Assembly (NCBI GenBank): GCA_949297215.1
Contig: CASFRV010000005.1
Coordinates: 38,934 to 102,933 of the forward strand
DNA from: an uncultured Bacteroidales bacterium
Lineage (GTDB): Bacteria; Bacteroidota; Bacteroidia; Bacteroidales; Bacteroidaceae
Reading direction: 5' to 3'
DNA length: 64,000 nt
The position numbers were made by a program, and so were the translations under genes. Every line of letters starts with the position of its first letter. The first letter of the stretch is position 1. The notes beneath the pieces are model-generated. The model was given only the letters and a program-made list of their open reading frames with translations, did not search any database and had not been told where the DNA came from. Shown piece by piece: positions 44,348 to 53,854 of the stretch.

Positions 44348-44996
44348 AACAATCGCACAGCTCCGCCTGACAGCCCTCGCGGCGGCAGCCCTCATGGCGC
44401 TGCCGGCCGCCGTCACCTCGTGTACGGACGAAGCTCCGCCCACAGGAGCGGCCGTGGGCAACCGCGACTCGGCTGCCGTGATGACCACCTACGGCGTTTC
44501 GAAGATGATATCCGACTCGGGCGTCATGCGATATAAGATTGTGGCAGAAGAATGGCGCGTTTTCGACAAGACCCGCCCACCCCGCCAGGAGTTTCCCAAA
44601 GGCATCTTCCTGCAACGCTACGACGAGCACTTCAATCCCGACCTTTTCATCACGGCCGACACGGCTTTCTGCTACAACCAGAACCTGTGGGAACTGCGCG
44701 GCCGCGTCTACGTGCGCAACAAAGCCACGGGAACCACCTTCCGCACCGAAAAGCTCTTCTGGGACATGCAGCGCCACAGCATCTACTCCGATAAATATAT
44801 GCACATCGTCACGCCCGACCGCGAGCTCGAAGGCGACGCCTTCGTCTCGAACGAGCAGATGACCCGCTACGAAATAAAGCAAAGCCGCGGCTACGTGCCG
44901 ATGCCCGCCGACAACACTCCGGCAGCCGACACGGCAGCAGCCCCGCAGCCCACACTGGCTCCGGGAGCCGCCGCCACGCCTCCGCCGGCCCACTGA
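44340..44996 (+). CDS. lptC: LPS export protein LptC (TTG start)
   Basis: A 218-residue LptC-like protein with an N-terminal lipobox-like TSC (Cys28) and the periplasmic LptC domain with YGVSKMISDSGVMRYKIVAEEW, FPKGIFLQRYDEHF, LWELRGRVYVRN and DRELEGDAFVSNEQM. LptC links the inner-membrane LPS transporter LptBFG to LptA. The only sensible start is TTG at 44340; no ATG precedes the signal peptide in this frame, and it overlaps the preceding stop codon by 8 bases. The C-terminal tail is Pro/Ala-rich. A CorC/HlyC-type gene often found next in this phylum is not here. Confidence 0.85.
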   Translation: MNKTIAQLRLTALAAAALMALPAAVTSCTDEAPPTGAAVGNRDSAAVMTTYGVSKMISDSGVMRYKIVAEEWRVFDKTRPPRQEFPKGIFLQRYDEHFNPDLFITADTAFCYNQNLWELRGRVYVRNKATGTTFRTEKLFWDMQRHSIYSDKYMHIVTPDRELEGDAFVSNEQMTRYEIKQSRGYVPMPADNTPAADTAAAPQPTLAPGAAATPPPAH

Positions 44997-45092
44997 CAGG
45001 CACCGGCGGCGGCAAAAAAGACGGCCCGGAGGCCACAAGCCGGCAAGCACGCATTTTTCAAGAAAAAGAAAGTCGCATCAAGAGTTTTTTTA

Positions 45093-45100
45093 TATCTTTG
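45093..45100 (+). promoter_or_regulatory. -7 element (TATCTTTG) for ppiD
   Basis: An exact match to TAnnTTTG, 44 bases upstream of ppiD. The leader to the start codon is A-rich. Confidence 0.5.
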
Positions 45101-45144
45101 CGCGTCACAACGAAATGAATAAAAAAATATAAACAAAACACAGA

Positions 45145-47307
45145 ATGGCAGCCTTACAGAAAATCAGAAGCAAAGGCACACTACTGCTTATTGCAATCGG
45201 CGTAGGTTTGTTCGCCTTCATTGCCGAAGAGTTTTTCCGCTCAATGGAAACAACCTCTAACATCGGAAAGATGCAGGTCGGCGAAGTTTACGGCGAAAAG
45301 CTCTCCGTTCAGGAGTACCAGAACATGGTAGACGAATATGCCGAAGTCATGAAGTTCCAGTACGGGCGCGAGCTCAACTCTACCGAGACAGATCAGCTCC
45401 GCGACCAGGTGTGGAACATGTACGTACAACAGAAAATCTTCGAGCACGAAGCCGAAGAACTCGGCCTGCAAGTGACCGACGCCGAAGTGCAGAACGCCCT
45501 GCGCGAGGGAACCGCCCAGTCGCTCGGCATCATCCGCCAGTTCTTCAGCGACCAGACCGGCCGCTTCGACGTGAGCGCCCTGCAAAACTTCCTGAAGCAG
45601 TACAAGCAGATGGCCGCCCAGGCAGCCGCCATGGATCCCGCACAGGTGGAGACCATCAACGGCGTTTACCGCATGTGGCTCTTTGCCGAAAAGGAACTGC
45701 GCTCGGAGCTGCTCGCACGCAAAATAGGCGGCTTCCTGCAAAACAGCTTCCTCTCCAACCCCATCGTGGCCAAAATGGAGTTTGACGACCGCAATACGAG
45801 AAGCGAAGTGCAGCTCGTCAGCCTTCCCTACACAGCAATCCCCGATAAGGACGTAAAAGTGAGCGACGAAGAGCTGAAAGCCAAGTATGAGCAAGTAAAA
45901 GAAATCTTCCTGCTCCCCGAAGACGCCATCGACCTGAAATATATCGACGTGGCCGTAACGGCAAGCGCTGCCGACCGCAAAGCGCTCGATGACAACATGC
46001 AGAAAATCTACGCCAAGCTCAAAGATACGACCGACGTAGCGCCGATTGTCAACAGCAGCAAGTCGCAAATCCACTATATCGACGCAGCTGTCACGAAAAA
46101 CTTCTTCGCTTCGGTTCCCGACGTGAGCGCAGCCATCGATTCCATGGCCGTAGGCTCGACGAAAGCGCCTTACTACAACGGTACAGACAACACGCTCAAC
46201 ATCGTGAAGCTCGTTGCCAAGGTCCAGGCCCCCGACTCCGTGCTTTGCCGCATCATTGCGGGCAGCGGCACCACGCCTGAAGCCACCAAGAAGAGCGCAG
46301 ACAGCATTGCCAACGCCCTGAACGGCGGCGCAAGCTTTGCAGAACTGTCCAAGAAGTATGCAAACGCGCAGGACTCCGTATGGCTCACGTCTAACATGCT
46401 GGAAAGCCAGCTTAACAACGAAGAAACCCGCGTTATGTACAACGCAATGAACACGATGGCGGCCGGCGAAGCGCGGGTGCTCTCTTCGAACAACGGTAGC
46501 GGGGTTATCCAAATCGTGGAGCGCAAGGCTATCAACACGAAGTACAACGTTGCCATCGTGAAGTGCCCCGTTAATTTCTCGACGAAGACTTACCAGGACG
46601 CTTTGAACAAGCTGAACCGCTTTATGGGCGAGAACCAGACGCTGGCATCGATTGAGAAAAACGCCGGGAAGAACGGTTACCTCGTGCGCGAGCTGAACAC
46701 GTTTGACAAGACGAACCACAGCATCGGCGGCGTGGCCAATACGAAAGACGCCGTGAAGTGGGCATTCGACGAAGCCGAAGTGGGCAACGTTTCCAAGATT
46801 TACGAGTGTGGTGAGAACCGCGACCACTTTGTGGTGGTGGCCGTCACGAAAGCATACGAGCGCGGCTACATGCCTTGGGACAACGCTGAGGTGAAGCGCA
46901 TCCTGACATCGCTCGTGACGAAGGAGAAGAAAGCCGACATGCTGGCCCAGCAGGCCTCGAAGGCCAAGGATATGAACCAGGCCAAGAAGCTGAAAGGCGC
47001 TGTGTTCGCCACGCTGCCCGCCGTAACCTTTACGAACAATCCGTATGTGACGGCCACGAGCAGCAGCGAGCCTGCCATTGCCGGCATGGTGGCCAAGACG
47101 GCTGCCGGGAAGTTTGTCGGTCCTGTGAAGGGTTCGGGCGGTGTCTATATGCTCCAAGTGATGAAGAAGACGAAGGGCACGGAGAAGTTTGACAAGGAAA
47201 GCGAGATGCGCCGCGCCGCCAACCAGAACGCGTACATCATGCAGAACACGCTCTACTTCGCACTTCGTCAGCAGGCAGAGGTCGTTGACCACCGCTACAA
47301 GTTCTGA
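45145..47307 (+). CDS. ppiD: PpiD-like periplasmic folding factor
   Basis: A 720-residue inner-membrane-anchored peptidyl-prolyl isomerase. One helix (about residues 13-31, TLLLIAIGVGLFAFIAEEF) is followed by a SurA-N chaperone domain (about 40-225) and two parvulin-like regions (about 330-470 and 490-610). In this phylum the isomerase domains of PpiD often diverge from the catalytic pattern, so chaperone activity may dominate. It assists folding of secreted and outer-membrane proteins near SecYEG. It has its own promoter and a strong terminator. Confidence 0.88.
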   Translation: MAALQKIRSKGTLLLIAIGVGLFAFIAEEFFRSMETTSNIGKMQVGEVYGEKLSVQEYQNMVDEYAEVMKFQYGRELNSTETDQLRDQVWNMYVQQKIFEHEAEELGLQVTDAEVQNALREGTAQSLGIIRQFFSDQTGRFDVSALQNFLKQYKQMAAQAAAMDPAQVETINGVYRMWLFAEKELRSELLARKIGGFLQNSFLSNPIVAKMEFDDRNTRSEVQLVSLPYTAIPDKDVKVSDEELKAKYEQVKEIFLLPEDAIDLKYIDVAVTASAADRKALDDNMQKIYAKLKDTTDVAPIVNSSKSQIHYIDAAVTKNFFASVPDVSAAIDSMAVGSTKAPYYNGTDNTLNIVKLVAKVQAPDSVLCRIIAGSGTTPEATKKSADSIANALNGGASFAELSKKYANAQDSVWLTSNMLESQLNNEETRVMYNAMNTMAAGEARVLSSNNGSGVIQIVERKAINTKYNVAIVKCPVNFSTKTYQDALNKLNRFMGENQTLASIEKNAGKNGYLVRELNTFDKTNHSIGGVANTKDAVKWAFDEAEVGNVSKIYECGENRDHFVVVAVTKAYERGYMPWDNAEVKRILTSLVTKEKKADMLAQQASKAKDMNQAKKLKGAVFATLPAVTFTNNPYVTATSSSEPAIAGMVAKTAAGKFVGPVKGSGGVYMLQVMKKTKGTEKFDKESEMRRAANQNAYIMQNTLYFALRQQAEVVDHRYKF

Positions 47308-47340
47308 TAAAATCCATTAAGCTCAATTGAGCGTCGTACG

Positions 47341-47376
47341 GCGGCCTGCCCCATCACAGGGCAGGCCGCTTTTTTG
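47341..47376 (+). terminator. Intrinsic terminator of ppiD
   Basis: GCGGCCTGCCC/GGGCAGGCCGC stem around CATCACA followed by six T, 34 bases after the stop. Confidence 0.9.
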
Positions 47377-47418
47377 CATCAGCCCGGCAGGCGAGGCGTA
47401 CGAATGCTTTTTTTTGGC

Positions 47419-47426
47419 TATCTTTG
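47419..47426 (+). promoter_or_regulatory. -7 element (TATCTTTG) for carboxynorspermidine dehydrogenase
   Basis: An exact match to TAnnTTTG, 37 bases upstream of the chosen start at 47464, and downstream of an in-frame ATG at 47374, which is thereby excluded. Confidence 0.55.
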
Positions 47427-47463
47427 CAAACAAACATCCAATATTCACAAACAGAAAATCATT

Positions 47464-48657
<1,194 letters not shown>

Positions 48658-48701
48658 CCCCCGCATACGGCGCCTCGGCAACGCTGCCGCCGCACGAACG
48701 C

Positions 48702-48746
48702 AAAAAATCCCCGCAACCACCCAACGGTCGTTGCGGGGATTTTTGT
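48702..48746. terminator. Bidirectional terminator
   Basis: AAAAATCCCCGCAAC pairs with GTTGCGGGGATTTTT around a short loop, between the convergent dehydrogenase and PepSY-like genes. Confidence 0.9.
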
Positions 48747-48779
48747 GTGTCTGAGCAGACGGAGAGGAAGCCTCGCGCC

Positions 48780-50114
48780 TCAGTCGCGCCATTCGGCCAG
48801 CACATGACCGTTTTCGGCCAGCTTCACCGTCAGATCGGCCGCACTGCGTGCGCCGTCGAGCTCCACGAGATAGAAGCGTCCCAGGTCAAACTCCACAGCC
48901 TCGGCCTCGTCGACGCGCCAGGCTGCATAATTTTCGGCCAGCGAAGTGCTCACGGCGGCAGGCAGCTCATTGGCGCGCAAGCCCCACGTCGTGTCCACCC
49001 ATTCGCCGCGTCCGTTGAAGCGCACCTCCTTGACGTAGCCGTCGTGGCGGATGTCGATTTCCAGATAGCCGTCGTCATAGTCCTTTTCGAGGATGACGGC
49101 TCCGGGATAGCGCGCCTCGACGGCGGCAGCCACCTCGTCAGCCACGGGCACCCCCGCCCCGGCAGCGCCCTCGCCGCGGTCGGCCGGCCGCGGACGCTCT
49201 ATGGCGTTGCCTTGTTCGTCAAAACAGAGCTCCATGTCGTCGTAACGGCCGTTTTCCAGGTCGACAACATAGTAAACGCCGTTGGCCGCCGTTTCATAGC
49301 GCTCCACCTCGTCCACCACGGCTCCGGGAGCAGCCGCCTCGGCCGCACTGATGACAGCCTGCGGCACACGGTCCAGGTCGCGCCGGCCATACTCGGTCTT
49401 CGTGCGCACCCAGTTGCCGGCTGCATCGAAGATAACGTCGTGAGCCAGGCCGTCCCAGACGATTTCCACCTCCGTACCGCCGTTCTCGCGCTCTATGTCG
49501 ACAATGCCGGCACCGGGGAAGTGCTCGTCGAGCCATGCTTCGACGTTTCCTGCCGGCTGCTGCGGCAGATAGCCCGAATAGCCCGCCTCGCGGTCGGCGT
49601 CGAGCACCACCTTAGCCAGCACGCCGGCCTCGGTAAAGAACAGATCGGCCTCCGTTTCGCGTCCGTTCTCGTTCTTTTCCACATCGATGACGTAAAGCGT
49701 CTCGCCGGTGCTGCGGCTCAGCACGTCCACCTCGCGGCTTGCCCGCCAGGGCGCGGCTGCATACTCGGTGGCGGCAAACGCTGCGGCCACGCTCTCGGGC
49801 AGGGCCGAGAGGAGTATCTCTGTCTCGGTCATGGCCCACGCTCCGTCCGCCATGCCATACCACACGGTCTGCTCGCCGCCGGGGCCGGCTCCTTCAAAAT
49901 CGGCCACGGCATAACCGTCCTTCTTGCTCCACTGCACGCGCGCCCCGTCGCCATACTGGGCATAGAACGCGTTGCGTATCGCCTCGGGTATCTCCGTCGG
50001 GTTCACGGGCATTCCCGTCTCGGGGTCATAGTCCCAATCGTCGTCGTTGCTGCACGCCGGCATCAGGGTCAGCGCAGCCAGGGCCACGGCCCAAAAGGTC
50101 TTCATCTTGTTCAT
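48780..50114 (-). CDS. Lipoprotein with tandem PepSY-like (DUF2874) domains
   Basis: A 444-residue lipoprotein with lipobox LMPAC (Cys21) followed by SNDDDWDYD, an acidic surface-export-type signal. The rest is built from about three tandem PepSY-like repeats of the beta-lactamase-inhibitor-like type, each with a helix (IPEAIRNAFYAQYGDG, VPQAVISAAEAAAPGA, VADEVAAAVEARYPGA) followed by four strands that include tyrosine/aspartate phrases such as YYVVDLENGRYDDMELCFD. Single-repeat proteins of this group are common in Bacteroides and often lie near sensor systems; none is adjacent here. A ligand- or inhibitor-binding role is inferred. Confidence 0.8.
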   Translation of the reverse strand: MNKMKTFWAVALAALTLMPACSNDDDWDYDPETGMPVNPTEIPEAIRNAFYAQYGDGARVQWSKKDGYAVADFEGAGPGGEQTVWYGMADGAWAMTETEILLSALPESVAAAFAATEYAAAPWRASREVDVLSRSTGETLYVIDVEKNENGRETEADLFFTEAGVLAKVVLDADREAGYSGYLPQQPAGNVEAWLDEHFPGAGIVDIERENGGTEVEIVWDGLAHDVIFDAAGNWVRTKTEYGRRDLDRVPQAVISAAEAAAPGAVVDEVERYETAANGVYYVVDLENGRYDDMELCFDEQGNAIERPRPADRGEGAAGAGVPVADEVAAAVEARYPGAVILEKDYDDGYLEIDIRHDGYVKEVRFNGRGEWVDTTWGLRANELPAAVSTSLAENYAAWRVDEAEAVEFDLGRFYLVELDGARSAADLTVKLAENGHVLAEWRD

Positions 50115-50350
50115 GGTCGTATTCGTTAGGGTTCATATTCTGCTGCAAACTTAGAGGGCAAATCTGAAAAGGGTCTGAAAAGCGGGCCGGGGCGTGCATT
50201 TTTAACATTTCCATCATTTCCCCGGCTCGAAAAACCACGCTCCCGGCCTGCCGCACCGCCCGGCCCGCAGCAGCCTGCGCCCGCCGGGCAGCATCGCCGC
50301 ACAAGGCACAAGCAGCCCCTCTGCCGGGCAAAAGAAAGGCTGCCTTTCGC

Positions 50351-50381
50351 TTGCAAGTGCGGCGGCGTTTCTGTAACTTTG
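50351..50381 (+). promoter_or_regulatory. -33/-7 promoter for bcp-recA
   Basis: TTG at 50351-50353 and TAACTTTG at 50374-50381 separated by 20 bases, 28 bases upstream of bcp. Confidence 0.65.
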
Positions 50382-50409
50382 CCTACCCTAACCACACAAC
50401 GCGAAAATC

Positions 50410-50877
50410 ATGCAGACAGGAGACACCATACCCGCCACGCTCGGCACCGACCAGGACGGGCGCGAGGTCACGCTGGCCGACCTGGGCGGCCGTAAGCTCA
50501 TCCTCTATTTCTACCCCAAGGACAACACGTCCGGCTGTACGGCCGAGGCATGCAGCCTGCGCGACAGCTACGACGCCCTGCGCGCCGCGGGCTACGAGGT
50601 GGTGGGCGTAAGCACCGACGGCGCGGCCTCGCACCGCCGCTTCATCGAAAAGAACGCCCTGCCCTTCCGCCTCGTGGCCGACGTGGAGAAAGCCCTTGTC
50701 CAGGCCTTCGGCGTGTGGGGCGAGAAAAAGATGTGCGGCCGCACCTACATGGGCACGCTGCGCACCACCTTCGTCATCGCAGCCGACGGCCGCGTGGAGC
50801 ACGTGCTCGGCCCCAAGCAAGTCAAAACAAAAACCCACGGCGAACAGCTGCTCGCCCTCATATCGGAAAACGAATAA
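50410..50877 (+). CDS. bcp: Thioredoxin-dependent thiol peroxidase (Bcp/PrxQ)
   Basis: A 155-residue peroxiredoxin of the PrxQ/Bcp type that reduces peroxides with thioredoxin. The peroxidatic cysteine is in [16 protein letters not shown] (Cys43) with a resolving cysteine five residues later (Cys48), the atypical 2-Cys arrangement. It is cytoplasmic. It is 16 bases upstream of recA and shares its promoter, coupling peroxide defence with DNA repair. Confidence 0.94.
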   Translation: MQTGDTIPATLGTDQDGREVTLADLGGRKLILYFYPKDNTSGCTAEACSLRDSYDALRAAGYEVVGVSTDGAASHRRFIEKNALPFRLVADVEKALVQAFGVWGEKKMCGRTYMGTLRTTFVIAADGRVEHVLGPKQVKTKTHGEQLLALISENE

Positions 50878-50893
50878 CTCTCAACCATCCATC

Positions 50894-51919
50894 ATGGCAA
50901 AAAAAGAAGAAGAACAAGCCGGCGGAGCGAGCGAAAAGCTCAAAGCCCTGCAAGCCGCCATGGCTAAAATAGAAAAAGACTTCGGCAAAGGTTCCATCAT
51001 GAAGCTCGGCGACGAAAAGATAGAGAACGTCGACGTCATCCCCACGGGCAGCCTCGGGCTCGACGCCGCCCTGGGCGTCGGGGGCTACCCCAAGGGCCGC
51101 ATCATCGAGATCTACGGCCCCGAGTCGTCGGGCAAGACGACGCTGGCCATCCACGCCATCGCCCAGGCCCAGAAGGCGGGCGGCATCGCGGCCTTCATCG
51201 ACGCCGAACACGCCTTCGACCGCTTCTACGCCGCCAAGCTCGGCGTCGACGTGGACAACCTGCTCATTTCGCAGCCCGACAACGGCGAGCAGGCCCTCGA
51301 AATAGCCGACCAGCTCATCCGCTCGTCGGCCATAGACATCATCGTCATCGACTCCGTGGCCGCCCTCACGCCAAAGTCGGAGATCGAAGGCGACATGGGC
51401 GACAACAAGGTGGGCCTGCAAGCCCGCCTCATGAGCCAGGCCCTGCGCAAGCTCACCGCCACCATCAGCAAGACCAACACGACGTGCATCTTCATCAACC
51501 AGCTGCGCGAGAAGATAGGCATCATGTTCGGCAACCCCGAAACGACCACCGGCGGCAACGCCTTGAAGTTCTATGCCAGCGTGCGCCTCGACATCCGCAA
51601 GGTGACAACCCTCAAAGACGGCGACACGCCCATCGGCAACCAGGTGCGCGTCAAGGTGGTGAAAAACAAGGTGGCCCCCCCGTTCCGCAAGGCCGAGTTT
51701 GAAATCACCTTCGGCGAGGGCATCTCGCACATAGGCGAGATTGTCGACCTGGGCGTCGAGCTCGACATCATCAAGAAAAGCGGCTCGTGGTTCAGCTACG
51801 GCGACACAAAGATAGGCCAGGGCCGCGACGCCGTCAAGAAGCTCCTGCGCGACAACCCCGAGCTCTGCGAAGAGCTGGAAGAACAGATACGCACGGCCCT
51901 CAGCGAGCGCGAAGCCTGA
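50894..51919 (+). CDS. recA: Recombinase RecA
   Basis: A 341-residue RecA that forms filaments on single-stranded DNA for recombination and SOS induction. The start at 50894 is the first ATG after bcp and gives [19 protein letters not shown]; Walker A is GPESSGKTT, followed by [29 protein letters not shown] and [13 protein letters not shown]. Length is normal for the phylum. It is co-transcribed with bcp and ended by a terminator. No LexA-type box is identified. Confidence 0.98.
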   Translation: MAKKEEEQAGGASEKLKALQAAMAKIEKDFGKGSIMKLGDEKIENVDVIPTGSLGLDAALGVGGYPKGRIIEIYGPESSGKTTLAIHAIAQAQKAGGIAAFIDAEHAFDRFYAAKLGVDVDNLLISQPDNGEQALEIADQLIRSSAIDIIVIDSVAALTPKSEIEGDMGDNKVGLQARLMSQALRKLTATISKTNTTCIFINQLREKIGIMFGNPETTTGGNALKFYASVRLDIRKVTTLKDGDTPIGNQVRVKVVKNKVAPPFRKAEFEITFGEGISHIGEIVDLGVELDIIKKSGSWFSYGDTKIGQGRDAVKKLLRDNPELCEELEEQIRTALSEREA

Positions 51920-51962
51920 CGCCCCCGGCGCAGCGCCCGCAAGGCCCCGCCACAACCCCTCC

Positions 51963-52014
51963 CGGCAGCCCCCTCGACAGCCCCGACGGCCGTCCGAGGG
52001 GGCTGCCCCTTTTG
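51963..52014 (+). terminator. Terminator of recA
   Basis: GGCAGCCCCCTCG pairs with CGAGGGGGCTGCC and is followed by CCTTTTG, about 45 bases after the recA stop. Confidence 0.75.
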
Positions 52015-52124
52015 CTGCGCCGGCGCGCCCCGCCGTCAGCACCGTGCAGCGCCGGCGCTACACAGACAGCCTGCGAGGAGAAAAAAAGTGAAAGAGCGGC
52101 GCGGGCGCTTATCCAAAAAGTGCG

Positions 52125-52132
52125 TATATTTG
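52125..52132 (+). promoter_or_regulatory. -7 element (TATATTTG) for DUF4488 gene
   Basis: An exact match to TAnnTTTG, 49 bases upstream of the start codon. Confidence 0.5.
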
Positions 52133-52181
52133 CCATGAGGCCGCGCGCGACGGCCTCGACATCAACCTATCATCTACCGTC

Positions 52182-52793
52182 ATGAAAAGATTATCCCTAC
52201 TCATCGCCACGCTGTCGCTGGCCTCGCTCCTGCCGCAGGCCCTGCGCGCACAGCAACCGCCCATCGGCGGCGTGTGGCAACAGGTGTTTATGGAGGCCGA
52301 CGCCTCGGGGCGCCCCTCGCTGCGCGTCGTGCCCGTCTGGAAGGTGCTCGGCGCCGACGGGCGGTTCACCGTCTTTGCCGCCGTCACCGAAGACGGCTAC
52401 GGCGTCATCACGAACGAAGGGGCCTACGTCCTCACCTCCGACTCCACCTACACGGAAAAAATCGAACGCACCAACGTCGACTCGACGCTCGTGGGCGTGG
52501 ACAACCACATCACGTACCACTACTTCACGCCCGACCTCGTGGGCATCGCCTACCGCCTGCCGGGAGCCGACGCCGACACGCACGAGGTGTGGCGCCGCGT
52601 GACGTTCCGCATGCCCGGCCGCCGGCCCGGCCACGGCGCACGGCCACGCGACGGCCGGCGTCCGCCGCGCACCGAGGACGCCCGCCCGGGCCAGCGCGAC
52701 CGCCTGCCCATGACGGAGCTCGGCCCCGCACAGCGCGGCAGCAACGACGAACCGGCCAACACGGGCGACCCGCTCTTCGACGAGGCGCTCTGA
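52182..52793 (+). CDS. DUF4488 periplasmic protein
   Basis: A 203-residue secreted protein with a signal peptide cleaved near LRAQQ (about residue 24). Residues 25-145 form a beta-rich domain with IGGVWQQVFM, VPVWKVLGADGRF and NEGAYVLTSDSTYTEKIE, resembling the lipocalin-like DUF4488 family of Bacteroidales. The last 50 residues are a disordered Arg/Pro/Gly-rich tail. It has its own promoter and terminator. Function unknown. Confidence 0.7.
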   Translation: MKRLSLLIATLSLASLLPQALRAQQPPIGGVWQQVFMEADASGRPSLRVVPVWKVLGADGRFTVFAAVTEDGYGVITNEGAYVLTSDSTYTEKIERTNVDSTLVGVDNHITYHYFTPDLVGIAYRLPGADADTHEVWRRVTFRMPGRRPGHGARPRDGRRPPRTEDARPGQRDRLPMTELGPAQRGSNDEPANTGDPLFDEAL

Positions 52794-52820
52794 GGCGACC
52801 CGCCGCCCCACCCCACACCG

Positions 52821-52872
52821 AGGGGCCACCACCCGGCTACACTATGTCAGCATGCGGGTGGCGGCCCCTTGT
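52821..52872. terminator. Stem-loop between convergent genes
   Basis: AGGGGCCACCACCCG pairs with CGGGTGGCGGCCCCTT with one mismatch, between the DUF4488 gene and the arginase-family pseudogene. Confidence 0.6.
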
Positions 52873-52913
52873 GCGTCGGCTGCCGGCCGGGCCGAAGCCC
52901 GACGGGCAGCTGG

Positions 52914-53784
52914 TCAGAGCAGTGGCAGCTGCGACAGCATGGAGCGCAGCAACAGAGCGGTGCGGGGCATCGGTTCGGCCACGGTGAGGCCCACCAGCTC
53001 GCACGCATCGGCCACTTGCCGCACCATACGCACCACTTCGGCCAGACGCAGGCCGTCCGGCACCTGCCCGACGGCCGCTACGATTTCCGACGGGTCGAGC
53101 ACGTCGAGGTCGAGATGCACCACGACGCGGCTTGCGCCCATCGCGGCGAGCCAGGCGGTCAGCCGCGAGGCGTCGGCCCTCAGCTCGTCGGGCGTGAGAT
53201 GGGGCCACTCCCAGGCTCCGGGCGCGCTCCTTCACCTCGTCGCGCTCCCAGTCGCGCACGCCGGCAAGGAGCACCCGCGACGCATCGATGCGGGCCGGCA
53301 GCAGCCCCGTCAGGGCCGGCTCGCCCAGTCCCAGGCAGGCCGCCAGCGCCATGGCGTGAAAGCCCGTATAGGCATCGCCCGGAAGCGTCAGGTCGGGATG
53401 AGCGTCGATCCACACGACGGCCACGTCGCCCTCATATTTGTGAGCCAGATAAGCAAACGGCACCACGCTGGCCGAGCAGTCGCCCCCGAACGTCACGATT
53501 TTATCGGGGCCGGCCACGTGCAGCAGGTCGAGAGCAGCCTTCGCTTGAGCGGCAATGACGTCGCGGTCGAGCACGCTCCCCGCCGTTATCCGCTCGCCGC
53601 GGTCCATCGCCACGGGCACCTCGTAGGTTTCTGCTCCGCTCTGCGGCGCCAGGAAGTGGAGCAGGCGGGCGCCCAGAGCGTAGCCCCGCGAGGCATCGCC
53701 GACATCGGGCACCTCGGGCACCAGCCGGGCTATGTCGCCCCCCTGCCACTGCGGGTAGAGCAGGCGTATCGTTTTCTTTTCCAT
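52914..53784 (-). pseudogene. Arginase/agmatinase-family gene, frameshifted
   Basis: An arginase-superfamily hydrolase gene in two frames. The N-terminal part (from 53784) reads to VRDWERDEVKERA and keeps the metal motif GGDCSAS, where the usual GGDHS His is Cys, and WIDAHPDLT. The other frame begins near 53220 with GAWEWPHLTPDELRAD and continues MGASRVVVHLDLDVLDPSE, the third metal motif, to a stop at 52914. Removing one G from the GGG at 53220-53222 restores a single protein of about 289 residues. It is either a true frameshift or a sequencing error in a GC-rich run. If intact it would hydrolyse a guanidino or related substrate; which one is unknown. Confidence 0.8.
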
Positions 53785-53854
53785 AGGTTTATCTGTTTGG
53801 AGTTTCTTCTTCCTCATTTTTCTTCCCACCCGCCGGCCGGCAGGCGGGCACGCC

